In this document: positions 25,406 to 33,151 of the stretch, one piece after another
How positions within the stretch are numbered: position 1 is the stretch's first letter
Layout of the letters: every line of letters begins with the position of its first letter
Origin: Pseudomonadota bacterium
GTDB taxonomy: Bacteria; Desulfobacterota; Desulfovibrionia; Desulfovibrionales; Desulfovibrionaceae
Reading direction: 5' to 3'
Length of the DNA: 34,601 bases
Assembly (NCBI GenBank): GCA_023435825.1
Contig: JAEZMB010000204.1
Span: forward strand, 1 to 34,601
Position numbers and translations under genes: made by a program
The notes under the pieces: generated by a model
What the model saw: the letters and a program-made list of their open reading frames with translations, nothing else
Database searches by the model: none
Told to the model about the DNA's origin: nothing

Positions 25406-27238
25406 CTAAGCCTGAGACTTTTTGCTATCTATATAAACATTAATAAAATCTCGCCTCGACCTCACGGTGTTTATGCTTTTCCCGCTACTCTTGGAAATAT
25501 TCCTATCGCTCAAACTTTTTCCAGACGCCATCAAGTTGTCAATTGTCGTTCTCAAGACATCATCGGTGTTATTTCTTTTTGCAATATGCGTATAGCCAGT
25601 CCCTAACATTTTATTGTCTTTAGCTGCTTTGCTTCTCTCTTCATCATTTAGCGCAGGATCTATCGGAGACAATCCCATGACACCATAGTTTTTCATATTT
25701 CTATTATAACGAGGATTGTCTTTGTTTTTCCAGAACCATTTAGAAACATACTTGGCAAGTCTATCTACTTCGTCATTGTCGAGAGAGCCTCTGTCTGGCC
25801 AGTGCTCCACAATCTTCGTAGAATTATAATTGTTCAGATAGAGTAATAATGAATTAAAAAGACTTGGTTCATCAATCTGCTTTCTGACGTTAGCATTAGA
25901 CCACATCCTTGCAATATAAAATAGCTCCGGGTTCCTCCCGGAATATACACCGTTCCTCATATTTTCAAAATACTGTTTTTTACTTGGTAATTCTACGAAG
26001 CTGGCTAAATCTTTCAATGTGTAAGTGTTATCATGCCACGAAGTGTCCCAGGCTCCAGAAAAAGGATTCTTAATTATGACATGGGTAAAATCTTTGTCTG
26101 CTTTTAACTTCTCAGTATATGCATATCTGATCGCATTAAAATATTCTATAGGTTTTCTGTGAATCTTATTGTCGTTACTACCGCAAGGCCAGTACACAGG
26201 ATCTTTCAATTCATATAAAATATGAGAGTGTCCATTCTGAGGATTGACGATCACAATCGTTGGCTCTGGAAGACCAACGGTACTCCATGCGTTCGCGGAA
26301 TCCTCATAGTCTAGATCGAAGCAAAGATAAGATCGCCGCGATCTTGGCAAAGCAAGATAGACGCCTTCCCTGAAGGCCATAGCTGGATGCGATAATTTAT
26401 CACACTGTTTGTCGTATCCCCATAGAATACTATTATCGAAGTGCATTTTAAATCTTCTTTGCGGCGAAGAATCAGAATACTCATCCTCATCTTCTTCAAA
26501 CTCTGGAAAATCTTGCGCGGAATAACAGTACTTAATTTCAGTTCCCGCTAAATCTTCTTCGAGGGGCAGGGCTGTATTGTCTTGAACAGGCTCTTTCCGG
26601 CATAAATCCAGAACCCATTCTGGGGCAAGGCTGATCGGCAGATTCTTTTTTATCGTATAGAATTTAAATGTCACAGGGTGTATTGAGCCTGGGGCTACGA
26701 CCTGAAATCCTGAGCCTAGCACATCAAAAACAACGACACCCATGGATTGACCAGGAATAATTTCAACATCTTTTTTCTCTTGATGTTTTCGATAAACAAA
26801 TCCATCTGTCGGATATTGATAATAGTAGTGATTCTTGCCGCTACCAGTCTCAATGGTCAACGTATTCTTGAAATCTTCTGAAATATTGTTTTTTGAAAGA
26901 TACTCTTCAAAATATTCGACATGATCAATGTCCAGAACAATGACTCCACTGGCAGGTCCACAAGCTACACCAGCATTGTTTCTTATGTAATCTAAGGCGT
27001 TAAATTCATCCTTTTCAGTACATGCTTTAGACCAGCCCCATTTGATAGGTGCTTTTTCTTTCTTCTTCTGTTCCGGCAAAGCTCTGACCGGTATTAACGA
27101 AAATATTTTTGACAGTTCTTCAAAAACTTCAATTCTATCTAGCTCATTAAATTCTGTCAGATTGTTAATCTTTTCGACAAGCACATTAGGAAGCTGCCTA
27201 GCGGGGATCGTCGTATCTTCATCATCCTGAAAAGACAT
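25406..27238 (-). CDS. Replication protein: tandem PrimPol-like and Replicase-like primase domains
   Basis: A 610-residue protein that seems to join two primase-type modules. Residues ~60-212 read as a bifunctional primase/polymerase domain: GVACGPASGVIVLDIDH with Asp103 and Asp105, TGSGKNHYYY with His137, then FDVLGSGFQVVAPGS with Asp172. Residues ~285-418 read as a plasmid Replicase domain. There RRSYLCFDLDYED has Asp308 and Asp310, PEPTIVIVNPQNGHSHILYEL has His337 and His339, and IIKNPFSGAW has Lys390. A helical primase-C-terminal-like part follows (435-510), then a helix-turn-helix (571-597). It should start replication of the element and prime DNA synthesis. GAGGTGG precedes the ATG at 27238. 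It is the last gene of the operon that starts at 30911. Confidence 0.82.
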   Translation of the reverse strand: MSFQDDEDTTIPARQLPNVLVEKINNLTEFNELDRIEVFEELSKIFSLIPVRALPEQKKKEKAPIKWGWSKACTEKDEFNALDYIRNNAGVACGPASGVIVLDIDHVEYFEEYLSKNNISEDFKNTLTIETGSGKNHYYYQYPTDGFVYRKHQEKKDVEIIPGQSMGVVVFDVLGSGFQVVAPGSIHPVTFKFYTIKKNLPISLAPEWVLDLCRKEPVQDNTALPLEEDLAGTEIKYCYSAQDFPEFEEDEDEYSDSSPQRRFKMHFDNSILWGYDKQCDKLSHPAMAFREGVYLALPRSRRSYLCFDLDYEDSANAWSTVGLPEPTIVIVNPQNGHSHILYELKDPVYWPCGSNDNKIHRKPIEYFNAIRYAYTEKLKADKDFTHVIIKNPFSGAWDTSWHDNTYTLKDLASFVELPSKKQYFENMRNGVYSGRNPELFYIARMWSNANVRKQIDEPSLFNSLLLYLNNYNSTKIVEHWPDRGSLDNDEVDRLAKYVSKWFWKNKDNPRYNRNMKNYGVMGLSPIDPALNDEERSKAAKDNKMLGTGYTHIAKRNNTDDVLRTTIDNLMASGKSLSDRNISKSSGKSINTVRSRRDFINVYIDSKKSQA

Positions 27239-27295
27239 ACCGCCACCTCTATTGACTACAGCAGAGATACAAGCATTCGGCCATTTTAAAATGAC

Positions 27296-27428
27296 TTGTT
27301 TTTCAAAAACAAAATATTATTTTCAAATTTTGACAGTACAAAATACGGTTGTCTGCCGTTGGTAATTTTCAAAAATTCATCACTTAGCTCTATAAATTCA
27401 ACACTAGTGTGTAAATACCAACAACGGC
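27296..27428. promoter_or_regulatory. Palindrome and inverted repeat upstream of the replication gene
   Basis: TTGTTTTT-C-AAAAACAA (27296-27312) is a perfect 17-bp palindrome, 58 bp before the replication gene's start. Farther out, GCCGTTGGTA (27355-27364) and TACCAACAACGGC (27416-27428) form an imperfect inverted repeat about 50 bp apart. The word TTTTCAAA occurs three times between 27300 and 27375. These could be operators for self-repression or replication-protein binding sites. The region also gives the replication gene room for its own promoter. Confidence 0.45.
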
Positions 27429-27468
27429 CATGATCTATTGAGTCGGATTGGCCGCAGGATTTCGATTT

Positions 27469-28383
27469 CTACGGGTAAAGCTTGTCAAATCCATTTGCAA
27501 CGTGGGCTTCGCGGACATAATCTTGTAGTTTTACAAAGTAGTGAGTATTCACCAACTGCCTGCAAAAAGTAGAATTATGTCCATATAAGTCGCGGTAAGT
27601 TATGCCAAGTTCATCTTTGATATACTTTTCAACATCTTTGCGATGATCATAGTCTTCAAAATACATCAGCTTGTTATTTTCACTATCGATCTCACTATCT
27701 CGAAAACGAAGCATTTCTTCTGCTTTGGTATTGTCATACGGATAATTCCAGAAATATACATAACCAAATTTTTGTGCTTGCGCCCAGTTGCTACTATCGT
27801 TATAGTCAATCGGAAGATTTTTAAGTCTATTATAAGAGCTTACCCCAAGAAGATGAACTTTTTTACCTGCTTTTTTAATTCTTTCGACCAAGGGAAGCAC
27901 GACATCGTCTTGTTTTTTGTAGCCAGACATTCCCAATGATATTTTATCATAGTTCTTGATGAACTCGCCGACCTCATCGTTAAATACACCCTTGTAGTCG
28001 TGAACAACTGGAACTATTTTTTCAACTCCAGCATCCTCAAGAATTTTTTGACACCTGCAATTATCTGCATATCCATTGGCATTAAAATTTTTATCAAAAT
28101 TAAAAATAAAATCAAACTTATCTTGAAAAGTAAGACAATACTGCTTAAATCCGTCTAGGTCGATTTTGGATCTAACTGCTTCTTGCGCAAAATTATATGT
28201 GAATGCTCCACTATCTAGAATTAAGCTGTCTATCTTTTTACGATTTGTGACAATCATATCATAATAGTCTCCCTTTACTGTTCCGTAAGACAGCAGAACA
28301 TTTAATTCTGCATTCGGTTTAAGTTCCTTATATTTGAGAAGAACCTTAAGATCAAAAGAAGAAAGATAAATCTTGATTTTCAT
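27469..28383 (-). CDS. TGT/DpdA-like TIM-barrel protein (possible base-exchange enzyme)
   Basis: A 304-residue protein that resembles the tRNA-guanine transglycosylase fold, closer to phage and island DpdA-like proteins than to housekeeping Tgt. LILDSGAFTYN has Asp57 at the place of the Tgt general base (DSGGFQ). IVPVVHD, KISLGMSG and KKVHLLGVSSYNRL follow as successive barrel strands. YNDSSNWAQAQKFG has Asp196 where these proteins carry the second catalytic aspartate (compare VDSTSW in phage homologues). The cysteine-rich zinc site of true Tgt is not apparent. It may exchange guanine for a 7-deazaguanine in DNA or RNA, but no preQ0 genes are in the window. It overlaps the preceding gene by ATGA and has AGGAG upstream, so the two are translationally coupled. 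Confidence 0.65.
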   Translation of the reverse strand: MKIKIYLSSFDLKVLLKYKELKPNAELNVLLSYGTVKGDYYDMIVTNRKKIDSLILDSGAFTYNFAQEAVRSKIDLDGFKQYCLTFQDKFDFIFNFDKNFNANGYADNCRCQKILEDAGVEKIVPVVHDYKGVFNDEVGEFIKNYDKISLGMSGYKKQDDVVLPLVERIKKAGKKVHLLGVSSYNRLKNLPIDYNDSSNWAQAQKFGYVYFWNYPYDNTKAEEMLRFRDSEIDSENNKLMYFEDYDHRKDVEKYIKDELGITYRDLYGHNSTFCRQLVNTHYFVKLQDYVREAHVANGFDKLYP

Positions 28384-29312
28384 TTTGATCTCCTTTTATG
28401 CATTTCACGACTAAGGTGTGCCAAATACCTCAAGGCTTGATCTACCTCTGATATTTCAACGTGCGCAGGAATCGGTATAGCCCTTTCATTGTAAATATTT
28501 ATTGTTTCGATCAACTTTGACAAAATACAGTGAATTGATTCATAATTATTTTCTTCATTTCTTTGAACTCTATTGAAGCCTTTATTTGCGATGCACCGCC
28601 GCAAATATTCATTTATTTCTTCTGAAGAATTAAGCCTTTGCATGTGCTTTGTGTCATTATTGTCAAAAACACATCCAACTTTTACTGCGCTGAACATTAG
28701 TTCTTTGTCGTAAGATAGCTCGCCAATTGTGTCCGAAGTATTTAAATATTTAGTCAGTGCATCTATCTTTTTATTTAGTATTGACAGATCTTGCTTGGAC
28801 AAAGTCCGATCTCTTAAGTTTATATCAAATTTTTCTAATAAATACCTGACTTGTCCTTGTGCATCTTTAAGATAAAGGGCATTAAACAAAGGAACAATCC
28901 GATCTATCCCTAGAAAATAAATCTTTGTTATATCCTTAAATTGTTTTTCATAATTATAAAGCATCTGAACTTGCTCGATACGTCTTTCGCCAATCGTACC
29001 GTTGAAGTATAGTTCTGAAAATTTTGACCATGATGGAATGTCTGGGTAGCTCAGAGGAGCCTGCTCATATCTCTCGCGAACATGCGACACTAAACAACCA
29101 ATTCGAGACCAGCTATGAGTCCGAGCTTCAGTGTCATGACGACTCATTATGTCAAATTGCAAACAAGCTTGATTAATAAGCTTCGCTTCACTGAAGATAT
29201 CTCCAGATGCGTTGATGTTTATTTCTATAATTTTAATAGCATTGACGTTTTTTCGCTTCTTGTGATCCTGTAGATCGACATAAGAAAAGTCAAGACTGAT
29301 TGGGGAAACCAC
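28380..29312 (-). CDS. Hypothetical protein of the replication operon
   Basis: A 310-residue soluble, mostly helical protein without a family I recognise. One stretch (PSWSKFSELYFNGTIGERRIEQVQMLY, near residues 92-118) faintly resembles the helix-turn-helix of DUF3102-like plasmid proteins, hinting at DNA binding. The rest is rich in charged and Ile/Leu residues, without signal peptide or membrane segments. The start is GTG at 29312 with GGGAGGT upstream, lying in the 15-bp gap after the DUF3987 gene. Its stop overlaps the start of the TGT-like gene. Such tight packing suggests that the three proteins act together. Confidence 0.7.
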   Translation of the reverse strand: MVSPISLDFSYVDLQDHKKRKNVNAIKIIEININASGDIFSEAKLINQACLQFDIMSRHDTEARTHSWSRIGCLVSHVRERYEQAPLSYPDIPSWSKFSELYFNGTIGERRIEQVQMLYNYEKQFKDITKIYFLGIDRIVPLFNALYLKDAQGQVRYLLEKFDINLRDRTLSKQDLSILNKKIDALTKYLNTSDTIGELSYDKELMFSAVKVGCVFDNNDTKHMQRLNSSEEINEYLRRCIANKGFNRVQRNEENNYESIHCILSKLIETINIYNERAIPIPAHVEISEVDQALRYLAHLSREMHKRRSK

Positions 29313-29327
29313 TTGTTACCTCCCTAT

Positions 29328-30911
29328 TTATTTAATCAGCTTTATCACAGAATTGCCTTTTTTACCTTTTTCAACGATGATTGATATTCGCCCTTCATTC
29401 TTTAGATGCCGAAGAATAGCTTCATATTTCTTTGCACCACCTTTAACCTTATGACTTTCAATCAATTCGCCCCACGTACGCTCGCCTTTGTTATTTGCAA
29501 GATATTCTAAAACAACTTTCACCTGATCGTCAAAGCTTGTCCCTGATATGTGTTCATGAATCAGCCACTTCGTAGACATGAATGCGCAATCAACCACCAG
29601 CAGAGCATTGTGGATAGACCATTCGTCTATCATTGTCGAAGACGGATCTTTTGCAAATTGCATAATCATGGCAATCTTGAGTATATATGGCGAAAACCTT
29701 CTGAAAAATGGTTCGATCAAATCGCTTTTGTCTATTGAAAACTTCTTGACATACTCTTCGAATTTTCTGTGAGTACATTCAAAATGCTTTCTTGCTTCAT
29801 CTGTCAGCCAATACTCTTTCTCGCTTGGTGTCGCTATTAATAAATTGAACATTTCTTTTTTTGCGTCATATATTTTCTTACCATTTGTTGCTATTGGCAA
29901 GGCTTGAATAGCAGTCTCCACAGGGGGTGGCGCAAACAAAAGGAATCTAGCCAAGAAACCGGATTGAATGCTTTCTGAGGTAGCTAGCTCTTTAAATGAA
30001 CTATACGTCATCGCACCACACATTGAAAGAAATGGCTTTTCAAGGGCTGTCGTCCCATCCGTTTTGGTCGAATACGCATACCTCTTTGGCACATCATATA
30101 AATCAGTAAGAGTTGCCCTTGCTTGAAGCCCTCGTCCTCCTCCAGCAACAAAAGCTAACCACGTACTGAACTCAGAACTTAATATTAGTCCGCCCCCTTT
30201 AAACGCTATATAGTCGAGTAAAGCTTCAAGAGTAATTCTTGAAGGAATAAAAATATTTCTGTCAATTAAATGTACTGGGATTTTGTAAAAACAGTCATCG
30301 AGACTTAGACCTTGGCCATTAATTTCATTCAATGCCATAGTTCCGACAGAATCGACAGCCTTCCTAAAATCATCGTCAAGTTTGTTTCCTGTGCGGATAG
30401 AAAGGAGCTCGGCGTAATCCGATAAATTCCCAGGAAGCTTTGCTAAACAAAGTTCATTCAGCTCTTGTTTATTTAATAAATTACCGGCCTTGTACTTTTT
30501 AATTATTACGCCAGCAAGCTTGTTGAGTTGCGCGGCCGCATCGCTTATTATGCTTTCAATTTTATACGCGACTTCATGGGCATTATTTTGTGTTGTTGTC
30601 TTAAAATTCCCTGACTTATTGACTTCAACAATCCAAAGATTTGGATATAATTCTTGAAAATAGCCTTTATTATTACCATTTGAAGCAAATCTAGGGATAT
30701 ATAGAGATTTTTGCAAAACAGAAGACATCAAACTTAACGTATTTATTACCGCCGAAATAACTTGACATCCCGATTCTTCTGTCAATGCCTCAATATAATT
30801 TTTAATTATCGGCGGGAAGTTCTGAACATCTAACTTAATATCTTTAGGAACCAATTCTTTTTTAAGCTCTACAGCAAGTTCGGCAGGCGTCTTTATAGCA
30901 TTTGCAGTCAT
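29328..30911 (-). CDS. DUF3987-like ATPase of a mobile element
   Basis: A 527-residue protein resembling DUF3987, a family of helicase-like ATPases in phages, plasmids and islands, often beside primase-type genes. The nucleotide loop is degenerate: VNKSGNFKTT (residues 97-106) stands where a Walker A motif is expected. GGGLILSSEFSTWLAFV fits the Walker B position with Ser-Glu for Asp-Glu. GFLARFLLFAPP follows, a segment conserved in the family. The last 60 residues read as a winged helix (RTWGELIESHKVKGGAKKYEAI). GGAG upstream supports the ATG at 30911. First gene of the operon; probably helps load or drive the replication machinery. The changed Walker A makes its ATPase activity uncertain. 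Confidence 0.75.
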   Translation of the reverse strand: MTANAIKTPAELAVELKKELVPKDIKLDVQNFPPIIKNYIEALTEESGCQVISAVINTLSLMSSVLQKSLYIPRFASNGNNKGYFQELYPNLWIVEVNKSGNFKTTTQNNAHEVAYKIESIISDAAAQLNKLAGVIIKKYKAGNLLNKQELNELCLAKLPGNLSDYAELLSIRTGNKLDDDFRKAVDSVGTMALNEINGQGLSLDDCFYKIPVHLIDRNIFIPSRITLEALLDYIAFKGGGLILSSEFSTWLAFVAGGGRGLQARATLTDLYDVPKRYAYSTKTDGTTALEKPFLSMCGAMTYSSFKELATSESIQSGFLARFLLFAPPPVETAIQALPIATNGKKIYDAKKEMFNLLIATPSEKEYWLTDEARKHFECTHRKFEEYVKKFSIDKSDLIEPFFRRFSPYILKIAMIMQFAKDPSSTMIDEWSIHNALLVVDCAFMSTKWLIHEHISGTSFDDQVKVVLEYLANNKGERTWGELIESHKVKGGAKKYEAILRHLKNEGRISIIVEKGKKGNSVIKLIK

Positions 30912-31009
30912 ATTTGGACTCCATTAGCTCCTACTGACATTCTCTATTGATCTCTTTACTTGCGGCCTTGACTCAATCAGTTGGCGCTTTCCAGCCCGGA
31001 AGCCTCGAA

Positions 31010-31060
31010 GAAATGATCCCGGCGACCCAGTGCGCAGCCGTCTGCGCGTTATGTAAGCAC
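31010..31060. repeat. Palindromic repeat, copy 1 (divergent)
   Basis: Begins with GAAATGATCCC and contains the hairpin GCGCAG-CCGT-CTGCGC at 31032-31047. It shares layout with the copies at 31126 and 31300 but has changed bases in the stem and loop. Confidence 0.6.
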
Positions 31061-31125
31061 CTCACACCGCTTCCCCGGCCCACGGGATCGGATCGGCGGC
31101 TTCGCTGGGACAGGCCCAACGCCCC

Positions 31126-31176
31126 GAAATGAGTCCCGTCACACAACCCGCAGGCCTCTGCGCATTGTGTCGCGCC
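31126..31176. repeat. Palindromic repeat, copy 2
   Basis: A 51-bp unit with a two-layer hairpin. ACACAA (31141-31146) pairs with TTGTGT (31165-31170), and inside it CGCAG pairs with CTGCG around GCCT. It is nearly identical to copy 3 from 31146 onward. Confidence 0.75.
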
Positions 31177-31299
31177 GGCTATCCCATGACTCGCTATGTC
31201 CAGCCGGTGCACCGATATGCCGGGCCGTGAACGCCTTGGCACGGCGGCAAACCTCAGACACCTGGACGGCGGCCGCCCTGTGACCACCCCGACTGCCCA

Positions 31300-31350
31300 G
31301 AAACGATCCCAGATACGCAACCCGCAGGCCTCTGCGTATTGTGTCGCGCC
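31300..31350. repeat. Palindromic repeat, copy 3
   Basis: Same layout as copy 2. The outer stem has a G-T wobble (ACGCAA with TTGTGT), the inner stem CGCAG-GCCT-CTGCG is unchanged, and both copies end in CGCGCC. Confidence 0.75.
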
Positions 31351-31855
31351 TCGCCAGCACTCACTTTCCGACTCATTTTCGCCCAGGACCGGCATGACTG
31401 CCTGTCAAAATTTCAAATTCGACGGATTTCTTAAAAATATACATAAATTCAGATAGTTGCCTTGCATTTTGTTTTTCAAATTTTTTCAAATATTTCAACA
31501 TACTGAATTTACATACTATCGCCGCCAATGCGGCTTGGAAGACGGACCAGAGCATCACCTCCAGCCCACTGCTGATGCCCCAAACGGCCCATTTCGCCGT
31601 TTCGCCCGGCGCATTGGCACAACCGCCGCCCCCTCGCCGAAAACCGCAGGATCGCGGCCCTGGACGCGGCTACGCACCCATGCCAGCGGCCCAGGCACGA
31701 GGCACCGGCCCGGTCCCCTCAAATCCTAATTCGAGAAGTACCTTACAGCCCTGTCAGTCGCAAGTCGGCGCGCCAGCAGAAGTGCATCTTGCCCCTTGCC
31801 ATGACAGGCATGGAGCCGGCCACGACGTTGCCCTCGCATCGTACCGGCACCCAAG

Positions 31856-31894
31856 AAAACAAAAAGGCCCGGGACGGTAAAACCATCCCAGGCC
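31856..31894 (-). terminator. Rho-independent terminator of the MucR-like gene
   Basis: On the minus strand GGCC, TCCC and CC segments pair with their complements through two single mismatches around a TTT loop, then TTTTTGTTTT follows. It lies about 30 bases after the stop of the gene at 31924-32538. Confidence 0.75.
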
Positions 31895-31923
31895 CAGGCT
31901 CACAGTTTAGGCGTGATTACGTG

Positions 31924-32538
31924 CTACGATTTCGGCGCGTTTTCCCCCTTGTCGTCCTTCTTCTCAGGCATTCCCGAGGCGTTGGATTGAGGCTTGGTAT
32001 CCGATTTGGGGGCCTTCGGGGTTTCCTTGGGAGTGGGCTTGTCGTCGTTATCGATTTCATCAACTTCCTTGGCAGCAGCTTCTCCGGCGTGCTTGTTCTT
32101 CCAGCGATCGGTCTTTTTCCACGGCTCGCTTTCCTTGAGCTTGTCAGCACGCTGCTTACGGTAACCCTCCGTCATCAGGTTCTGTTCAGGAGGATATCCG
32201 CACAGATTGCGATACTCTTCCGGAGTAATACCGTGACTCACCCAAAGGTGCGTTTTCGAGATGACGTCAAACTTCTTGCCACAGAGGACACACGTAGCCT
32301 TGTCGCCTTGCAGAGCTTGCATGGGGTTGAACTTAAAATCCGCATGAGTATACTGATGCTTCTGTTGCTTGTTGTCAGTAGGGCTGACGACATCATTACT
32401 GGCCCCGGTATTCCCCATAGCGATATCAAGCTTCGTTTTGGAAAGGCTCTTAATGGCCTTGTCCGTCAACTTAAGTGCGTCATCAAAAGGAAGACTAGGA
32501 TTAGCGTCCATGATGATCTTCAGGATATCAGTTTCCAT
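31924..32538 (-). CDS. Ros/MucR-family zinc-finger transcriptional regulator
   Basis: A 204-residue protein. Residues ~70-135 match the Ros/MucR family: FNPMQALQGDKATCVLCGKKF, then SKTHLWVSHGITPEEYRNLCGYP. Zinc ligands are probably Cys83, Cys86, His97 and His102 of a prokaryotic C2H2-type finger. GITPEEYR is the family's most recognisable phrase. The first 65 residues are a helical region that may mediate oligomerisation. The last 65 are a Lys/Asp/Pro-rich, probably disordered tail, which is long for the family. Ros/MucR proteins act as repressors or H-NS-like silencers of AT-rich DNA, so this one might silence the island. GGAG upstream supports the ATG at 32538. It is a single-gene unit with its own terminator. 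Confidence 0.85.
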   Translation of the reverse strand: METDILKIIMDANPSLPFDDALKLTDKAIKSLSKTKLDIAMGNTGASNDVVSPTDNKQQKHQYTHADFKFNPMQALQGDKATCVLCGKKFDVISKTHLWVSHGITPEEYRNLCGYPPEQNLMTEGYRKQRADKLKESEPWKKTDRWKNKHAGEAAAKEVDEIDNDDKPTPKETPKAPKSDTKPQSNASGMPEKKDDKGENAPKS

Positions 32539-33151
32539 TTCATATATCTCCGACTGTAAAATGTTTACTCGTCTTTGCCCAGCCAGATAAAGAGTCGACT
32601 GAATTCTTTACTAGCTCTTCGCCGCTATCTCCTGTTTGGAGTGATGTTTTCAGTCTGCCCACAGGGTCGGCATTCGTTCCAGGAAGACTGCCAGCCCATC
32701 AAAGCGACCAAGCGGCTCGATGCCGTGCCGGCCTGCTTCCCCTGGCCCGTTCCTGCATGGCTCTCTGGCAACCATTTTTGCCATGGTGAGCTTTCCGCTT
32801 AGGGGGTGCGATTCTCCCTTGCCGATTAACCCCCTGTAGGATAACCGCCTCTATCAATAGAGGAAGTTACTCCCCGTGGGCTCATATGGGTACTTTCTAG
32901 GCCATCCCGGCATATGCGACAATTTGCAAAAAGACTTTTTGCATAAAATCGATCAGAATTTGGGGTGCCCGAAAACATCGTGGGAAAGCTGCGGGGCTTA
33001 GGGATACCGCCTTCGACGGCAAGAAAGGATGAAACGGAATCTGCCAGAGAAGACGCGTGTGACTTATTATGCCATATTGGTCTTGAATCATGGACGATTA
33101 ATCTTGACTCACAACAAAACAACAACCTGGCAATGATAGGACCACAACATT
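32539..33151. promoter_or_regulatory. Divergent regulatory region with two palindromes
   Basis: No gene is supported in these 613 bases between the MucR-like gene (leftward) and the orphan gene at 33152 (rightward). CCTCTAT-CA-ATAGAGG is a perfect inverted repeat at 32848-32863. TGCAAAAAG-A-CTTTTTGCA is a perfect 19-bp palindrome at 32925-32943. Both are the size of regulator sites. The left half (32640-32800) is GC-richer and shows nothing recognisable. Confidence 0.45.

Larger units (their letters stand above)
30912..31855. other. Non-coding region with palindromic repeats
   Basis: No gene is supported. It holds the promoter of the DUF3987 operon at its left edge and three palindromic repeats (listed separately) in a GC-rich island at 31000-31350. 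An inverted repeat TAAATTCAG (31444-31452) / CTGAATTTA (31503-31511) flanks an AT-rich stretch with repeated TTTCAAA words. A hairpin AAACGGC-CCATTTC-GCCGTTT sits at 31582-31602. Composition changes sharply twice, at about 31400 and 31550, which suggests junctions between DNA of different origin. Confidence 0.5.

Noticed and set aside
31010..31350. CRISPR array
   Set aside because: Only three copies, unequal spacing (116 and 174 bp), the first copy diverged, and no cas genes in the window.
31139..31360. Minus-strand frame with repeated Arg-rich peptide
   Set aside because: It is the translation of two palindromic repeats and has no ribosome site.
32826..33125. 99-codon minus-strand frame in the divergent region
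   Set aside because: Covers the two palindromes, has no ribosome site and no domain.
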